Source: Microvirga lotononidis (lineage in GTDB: Bacteria; Pseudomonadota; Alphaproteobacteria; Rhizobiales; Beijerinckiaceae). From it: DNA of 64,000 nucleotides. The DNA lies in NCBI RefSeq assembly GCF_034627025.1, contig NZ_CP141048.1, forward strand, positions 2,864,001 to 2,928,000, given 5' to 3'. The notes beneath the pieces were generated by a model. The model saw only the letters and a list, made by a program, of their open reading frames with translations, ran no database searches and had not been told where the DNA came from. Positions 59,789 to 64,000 of this stretch are shown here, in pieces (positions within the stretch are counted from its first letter, which is position 1; the number at the start of each line of letters is the position of its first letter). The position numbers were made by a program, and so were the translations under genes.

Positions 59789-59878
59789 ACGTATCGTTTG
59801 GCGGGGAAAACCGGGCCACTTTTCACAAAGGCGGCCCTTTCGGTCGCTGACGCGGTCCTGCGGGTCCGCGCGATACGT
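59789..59878. repeat. Palindromic repeat with ACGTATCG/CGATACGT ends
   Basis: The 8-bp terminal inverted repeats ACGTATCG (59789-59796) and CGATACGT (59871-59878) enclose GGGGAAAACCGGGCCACTTTTC and GCTGACGCGGTCC. It is clearly related to 28942-29000. It ends about a dozen bases before the HAD-family gene. Confidence 0.7.
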
Positions 59879-59890
59879 TAGTGAGATCTC

Positions 59891-60766
59891 ATGACCGCCT
59901 TGTCCCGTCCCGCTCACGTCGAGGGCCTGCATACTCTCGCCGATCGATACGATCTCGTCCTGTGCGACGTCTGGGGCGTGCTGCACAACGGAGTCAAAGC
60001 CTATGAGGCGGCGAGCGATGCGCTGACCCGTTTTCGCGCCCGGGGAGGGCGGGTCGTCCTCGTCTCGAACGCGCCGCGCCCCGGCGCCTCGGTGGGCACG
60101 CAGCTCGACGGATTCGGCGTGCCGCGCACGGCCTATGATTCCATCGTCACCTCCGGCGACCTGACGCGGCTTGCCATCGAGGAGCGCATCGACAGAATCG
60201 TCCACCATATCGGCCCGCCCCGCGACATGCCGATCTATGACGGCCTCGACGTCCGCTTCGGCTCCGTCGAAGAGGCCGATTACGTGGTCTGCTCCGGTTT
60301 CGACAACGACGAGGAGGAGACGGTCGAGGATTACCGGCCTCAGCTCGAAGCCATGCTCCGGCGCGACCTGCTGATGGTCTGTGCCAACCCCGATCTCATC
60401 GTCGAGCGCGGCAACATGATCCTGCCCTGCGCGGGAACCATCGCGCTCGCCTACGAGGAAATGGGCGGCAATGTCTTCTATGCCGGCAAGCCCCATGGCC
60501 CCGTTTACGACCAGGCGCTGTCCGTCGCGGCCGAAGTGAGCGGCCGGGCCATGGCGAAGGACAGGGTTCTCGCCGTCGGCGATGCCATCCGCACCGATAT
60601 CGCAGGGGCGGTGGGCTACGGCATCGACTCGCTGATGATCGCCCGCGGCATCCATGCGGAGGAACTGGGCCTGCACAAGGGTGATCTGGTCTCCGACCAC
60701 GTGCAGGATTGGGTGGATCGGCAGCCCGTCAGGCCGACCGCCTTCGCGGAAGTCCTGTCCTGGTGA
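59891..60766 (+). CDS. HAD-superfamily hydrolase, TIGR01459 family
   Basis: A 291-residue phosphatase. HAD motif I appears as LCDVWGVLHNG (nucleophile Asp plus Asp-like helper), with motif II VLVSNAPRPG and motif IV VGDAIRTDIAGAVG. The family is restricted mainly to alphaproteobacteria. The substrate is not established; members sit near riboflavin genes, as here (ribF is downstream), so a flavin-pathway phosphatase is possible. Confidence 0.88.
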   Translation: MTALSRPAHVEGLHTLADRYDLVLCDVWGVLHNGVKAYEAASDALTRFRARGGRVVLVSNAPRPGASVGTQLDGFGVPRTAYDSIVTSGDLTRLAIEERIDRIVHHIGPPRDMPIYDGLDVRFGSVEEADYVVCSGFDNDEEETVEDYRPQLEAMLRRDLLMVCANPDLIVERGNMILPCAGTIALAYEEMGGNVFYAGKPHGPVYDQALSVAAEVSGRAMAKDRVLAVGDAIRTDIAGAVGYGIDSLMIARGIHAEELGLHKGDLVSDHVQDWVDRQPVRPTAFAEVLSW

Positions 60767-60779
60767 GCCGTACTTGCCG

Positions 60780-60873
60780 GGTGTCATCCCCAACGCACGA
60801 CGTGCGGGAAGGGAATCCATGGCTCTGCGCCTGATCGTGGATTCCCGTCGCTCCGCTCCGGCCGGGAATGACA
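60780..60873. repeat. Long palindromic repeat related to the 171-bp element
   Basis: GTGTCATCCC at one end and GGGAATGACAC at the other, with GGGAATCCA and TGGATTCCC arms near the centre. It shares the CTCCGCTCCGGCCGGGAATGACA end with the 10690 and 27310 copies but is diverged in the middle. It would form a long hairpin between the HAD and ribF genes. Confidence 0.75.
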
Positions 60874-60955
60874 CCGAGGCGGCTCACCGAACCGAGTTCC
60901 CTTGACCCGAAGGCCGGTTTTCGACAGGGTCGCGCCCGCACCGATATCTGCACCG

Positions 60956-61924
60956 ATGAGTTCCGAGATTTCTCCTCCGATGTCCCCCTCTTTCGCGGTC
61001 TGCCGCGACGGCGAGCCCGTGCCCCGGAGCCTCAAGGGCGCCGTGGCGGCCATCGGCAATTTCGACGGGGTGCACCGGGGCCATCAATATCTCCTGGGAA
61101 TGGTCCGGAACTCCGGCAAGCCGGCCGCGGCCGTGACCTTCGAGCCGCATCCGCGCACCTTCTTCCAGCCCGACCGGCCTCTTTTTCGCCTCACGCCCGA
61201 GCCCGTGAAGCTCAAGATCTTCGCCCGTCTCGGTCTCGACGGCGTCTTCCAGCGGCGCTTCAGCGGGAACCTCGCGGCCCTGACGGCGGCAGGCTTCGTG
61301 GACCTGCTGGCGAACGAGCTTCAGCTCTCGGGCGTGGTGATCGGCCATGATTTCCATTTCGGCCGCGGGCGGGAAGGCAACCCGGCGCGCATGGCGGAGC
61401 TCTGCCGGGAGCGGGGGCTCGATTGCCTGATCGCTCCGGCGGTCGTGGAGGGGACGGAGCCCGTTTCCTCCAGCGCTATCCGGGTCGCCCTGGAGGCCGG
61501 CGACATCGCCACGGCCAACCGGCTTCTCGGCTATCGCTGGTTCGTCCAGGCGGAGGTGCGCCATGGCGACAAGCGGGGCCGGGTACTGGGTTATCCCACA
61601 GCCAATATGCGCCTTCCCGACGATTGCCGTCTCCGGCACGGGATCTATGCGGTTCGTGCCTCGGTGGCGGGCCGGCCGGTCGACGGTGTCGCCAGCTTCG
61701 GCCGGCGGCCGACGTTCGACAACGGCGCCCCGCTGCTCGAGGTGCATCTCTTCGACTTCTCCGGCGACCTCTACGGGCAGGTGCTGGATGTGGAGTTCGT
61801 CGGCTGGATCCGTGGCGAGGAGCGCTTCGACGGGATCGACGCGCTAATCGCCCAGATGGACCGCGACTCAGCCGAGGCCAAGCGAATGCTCGCCGAGGGC
61901 AAGACGGTCTCGATGATTGCCTGA
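60956..61924 (+). CDS. ribF: Bifunctional riboflavin kinase/FAD synthetase
   Basis: A 322-residue enzyme. The N-terminal FAD synthetase (nucleotidyltransferase-like) part has AIGNFDGVHRGHQ and SSSAIR, and the C-terminal riboflavin kinase part has RGRVLGYPTANM and the DFSGDLYG segment. It makes FMN and FAD. The start codon is uncertain: ATG 60956 is chosen, ATG 60980 is possible, and none has a good ribosome site. Upstream sequence is a repeat, so longer starts are unlikely. Confidence 0.92.
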   Translation: MSSEISPPMSPSFAVCRDGEPVPRSLKGAVAAIGNFDGVHRGHQYLLGMVRNSGKPAAAVTFEPHPRTFFQPDRPLFRLTPEPVKLKIFARLGLDGVFQRRFSGNLAALTAAGFVDLLANELQLSGVVIGHDFHFGRGREGNPARMAELCRERGLDCLIAPAVVEGTEPVSSSAIRVALEAGDIATANRLLGYRWFVQAEVRHGDKRGRVLGYPTANMRLPDDCRLRHGIYAVRASVAGRPVDGVASFGRRPTFDNGAPLLEVHLFDFSGDLYGQVLDVEFVGWIRGEERFDGIDALIAQMDRDSAEAKRMLAEGKTVSMIA

Positions 61925-62023
61925 CGAGAGGGGCTCCCTTCACCTCTCCCTGGGGGAGAGGGGACCCGAGCCATATCCGGTTGCTGGTCCGAAACACGTC
62001 TGGTTCATCCCAGGGATGTTCCC

Positions 62024-63193
62024 TCACGTAGCTGGCTTCAGCGCCCGTGCCGCCATGGCGTAGCCGCCCATGGCGCCGTCGACGAAATGGATGTGGTCGC
62101 TGCGGGTGGCGGAGGGGACGAAGCAGGTCATGAGGGCCGCGTCCTGCCGGTGTAGGCCGTAACGGGCGATCCCTGCCAGCCATGCCTCCGCCAGAAGCGT
62201 TTCCAGCCGGTCCGCGAGGGCGGGGGTGCAGTCCAGGGTCATGCGCAGGCCGTCGTCGAACTTGCGGAAATCCGTGTTCTCGACGAACTGGTGCCGATAG
62301 CGGGTTGGATCGAACCCGCCGATCGTCAGCCGCGACCGGAGGATCAGGAACGCGATCAGGCGCCGACCCGCGAGCTTCGCCAGGGTGACGAGACCCGCCG
62401 CACCCTTCCTGACGGTCTTCGCTTCGATGTCGAAGCCCTTGAAGGGCGTTGACAGGGTGGGGCCCTCGTCCGGCACCGGCCGCCCGGCCTCCTGGCCCTC
62501 GGCGAGCGACAGGACCTGCCCGACCAGAGCATTGAAGGCGTCCGGGCCCGCCTCGGGAGCGGGAAGCAGGATCAGGGACAGGATGATGCCGCGCTGGGGC
62601 CTGATCTCGTCGAACCGGCAGGTCAGTCCGGTGAGATCGGGCAGGGTGCCGGGCGGTGCCGGGGGAACGGCGAAGGCGCCTTCCTTCATCCGCCGCTCCG
62701 CATAGGCAAGGCCGCCGCCGGAGAACATGGCATAGGAGACGTCGGGAGACGCCGCGAAGCGGGCGATTCGCACGTCGTGGCCGTCGGCGCGGATCTCCGA
62801 CACCGGAACGAGCGCGATGCGCAGCTCGAAGCTGAAGGAATCCCGCACCCAGGCGGCCACGGAGGCGAGGACCTCGCGTGCGAGATCGGATTGTTTGGCG
62901 GGCAGCGCGAAGCTTGCTCCGTCGCCGCCGAACACGAAGGGGAATGCGTTCGTGCCGAGCTCGTTGGAGACGGCCGCGATCACGGCGGCTGCCGCCGTGT
63001 TGACCTCCTTGTAGCGCCCGGCCTCGACAGCTGAGGTCGAACGCACGATGTCGCTGAGGCCCAGCACCCAATCGTCCGGGACCGGCATGTAGAGCGCCGG
63101 ATCGGTCAATTGGGAGAAATGGTCGAACACGGGCAGCCGGGCATAGAAATCGGATCCTGCCCGGCTGTCCGCCTCATGAACGGTGGCGTCCAC
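62024..63193 (-). CDS. DUF3095 protein, nucleotide-cyclase-like
   Basis: A 389-residue protein of the DUF3095 family. The N-terminal region reads like a class III cyclase/GGDEF fold: GLSDIVRSTSAVEAGRYKEVN (Asp48), then PFVFGGDGASFALP with GGD at residues 89-91. The C-terminal half is family-specific (IDFRKFDD-type segment and HIHFVDG near the end). Some members are annotated as adenylate-cyclase-like, but activity is not established here. Six bases separate it from msrB, so the two are probably co-transcribed. Confidence 0.82.
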   Translation of the reverse strand: MDATVHEADSRAGSDFYARLPVFDHFSQLTDPALYMPVPDDWVLGLSDIVRSTSAVEAGRYKEVNTAAAAVIAAVSNELGTNAFPFVFGGDGASFALPAKQSDLAREVLASVAAWVRDSFSFELRIALVPVSEIRADGHDVRIARFAASPDVSYAMFSGGGLAYAERRMKEGAFAVPPAPPGTLPDLTGLTCRFDEIRPQRGIILSLILLPAPEAGPDAFNALVGQVLSLAEGQEAGRPVPDEGPTLSTPFKGFDIEAKTVRKGAAGLVTLAKLAGRRLIAFLILRSRLTIGGFDPTRYRHQFVENTDFRKFDDGLRMTLDCTPALADRLETLLAEAWLAGIARYGLHRQDAALMTCFVPSATRSDHIHFVDGAMGGYAMAARALKPAT

Positions 63194-63199
63194 GGGCCG

Positions 63200-63703
63200 T
63201 CAGCCCACGGTTTCACCCTCAGGGGCGCCCCGGCCCAGCTCGTCCGGCAGCGGGTCGCCTTCCGCGACGAAGCGCATGGAGACCGAGTTCATGCAATAGC
63301 GCTCGCCGGTCGGGGGCGGGCCGTCGTTGAACACGTGCCCGAGATGGCCTTCGCAGCGGGCGCAGCGGATCTCGGTGCGGACCATGCCGTAGCTGGTGTC
63401 GCGCACGAAGGCGATGTGATCCCGGTCGATGGGGTCGAAGAAGCTTGGCCAGCCGGTGCCGGATTCGAACTTGGTGCCGGCATTGAACAGGGGCAGGCCG
63501 CAGAGGCGGCAGCAATAGGTGCCCTTCTCCTTGGCCTCGTTGAAGATGCCGCAGAAAGGCCTCTCCGTGCCGTGCTCGAGCAGGACCCGGCGCTCCTCGT
63601 CGTCGAGGTTGGCCACCAGGACGTGCATCTGCTCGGGGCTGGGCGGGGTGAGGTCGAAACCGGCTTTCGAGCGCCGTTCGGCCGTAGTGGTCGAGTCTGC
63701 CAT
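63200..63703 (-). CDS. msrB: Peptide-methionine (R)-S-oxide reductase
   Basis: A 167-residue enzyme reducing the R form of methionine sulphoxide in proteins. Two CxxC zinc pairs (CRLC, CARC) and the catalytic cysteine in [13 protein letters not shown] are present, together with [10 protein letters not shown]. The ATG at 63703 has AGGAAGG upstream, so an in-frame extension starting near 63790 is rejected. It is cytoplasmic, as no signal is present. It protects against oxidative damage. Confidence 0.94.
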   Translation of the reverse strand: MADSTTTAERRSKAGFDLTPPSPEQMHVLVANLDDEERRVLLEHGTERPFCGIFNEAKEKGTYCCRLCGLPLFNAGTKFESGTGWPSFFDPIDRDHIAFVRDTSYGMVRTEIRCARCEGHLGHVFNDGPPPTGERYCMNSVSMRFVAEGDPLPDELGRGAPEGETVG

Positions 63704-64000
63704 GATCAATCCTTCCTGCCCGTCATTTGCCTGGGTGACTATAGGGCTGGTTCCGGTCCTTAAATAGGGAGCCGGCCCGGCAATCACCACGCTTTATTAT
63801 CCGGCCCGGCACTGCTAAAAGGCTCACCATGCCCATGGTTTCTCAGGCTCTGCATGTGGCCCGCATCGGTGCGGCGCGAATTATCGGCCCGGCTTTCGCA
63901 TGATCTGCGAAGGTCCGGGATCCTAGCCGTTCGCCCTAAGAGAAGCCTGATGCGCCTGCCGATCGCAGGCCACACAAGACCGATTGACCGTCATGACCGA
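63704..64000. other. Right-end intergenic sequence
   Basis: No gene is supported up to the window edge. An ATG at 63993 has no visible ribosome site and too little sequence follows to judge it. Confidence 0.5.

Noticed and set aside
58415..60874. 819-codon minus-strand open frame
   Set aside because: Antisense to the EAL and HAD genes and running through repeats; no family.
63993..64000. ATG at the right edge as a new gene start
   Set aside because: No ribosome site and only a few bases available.
1..64000. tRNA, rRNA, CRISPR arrays, transposases
   Set aside because: None was recognised on reading both strands; the repeats present are dispersed palindromes, not regularly spaced arrays.

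Overview
The window is GC-rich bacterial chromosome, most likely from a Hyphomicrobiales alphaproteobacterium (Methylobacteriaceae or Microvirga-like). The basis for this is a NepR/EcfG general-stress pair with GGAAC-N16-CGTT promoters, GTTC-N7-GTTC (alphaproteobacterial LexA) boxes, a PetP/PetR pair beside ilvE, an Omp25-like porin, a CycM-type cytochrome, DUF3309 and DUF3072 genes, and many short palindromic repeats. No tRNA, rRNA, CRISPR array or intact insertion sequence was recognised. The genus is an inference.

Layout. 1-6.8 kb: a minus-strand Yej-type peptide ABC importer (yejF cut by the window edge, yejE, yejB, a small DUF4260 membrane protein and two tandem YejA-like binding proteins). 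7-10 kb: a membrane-anchored cytochrome c, then the kdsB-pheA-GNAT run. 10-11.2 kb: a gene-free, repeat-packed block that also holds a near-consensus promoter beside a LexA box. 11.2-27.1 kb: mostly housekeeping (extensin-like lipoprotein, RNase T2, rlmJ, GST, porin, pteridine-reductase-like SDR, pgeF, MidA, lgt, ubiK, ybjN, proC, a TetR regulator, CsaA, an LprI-MliC fusion, a sensor kinase with petR and petP, ilvE).

27.6-37.3 kb: a stress district. A Y-family polymerase and a DUF3072 gene diverge around two LexA-type boxes. Six further transcription units here, plus the DUF3072 gene, carry GGAAC-N16/17-NGTT sites matching sigma-EcfG promoters: pfpI, a proline-rich peptide gene, a nucleotidyltransferase/phosphoesterase pair, a BON-domain gene, nepR-ecfG itself and a DUF3309 gene. 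An HWE histidine kinase lies just downstream, but phyR is not in the window. 39.4-46.3 kb: a LacI regulator with two identical perfect palindromic operators, divergent from a six-gene module (Gfo/Idh/MocA oxidoreductase, FAD oxidoreductase and a polar amino acid ABC importer), likely uptake and oxidation of an amino-acid-like compound.

46.8-53.0 kb holds the most striking locus: an RpfF-like crotonase (DSF-type fatty-acid signal synthase) divergent from a REC-PAS-GGDEF-EAL protein and an RpfC-like membrane hybrid kinase (sensor, HisKA, HATPase, REC, Hpt). It looks like a complete diffusible-signal-factor circuit in an alphaproteobacterium, with a GGDEF-EAL output protein where xanthomonads use the HD-GYP protein RpfG. 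The divergent control region is unusually AT-rich.

53-64 kb: an ArsR-SRPBCC pair with an apparently leaderless promoter, a Lys/Ala-rich protein, hisS, a class III aminotransferase, an HMA metal-binding peptide, a degenerate EAL protein, a HAD phosphatase, ribF, a DUF3095 cyclase-like protein and msrB. Most other long open frames are antisense shadows of these genes.
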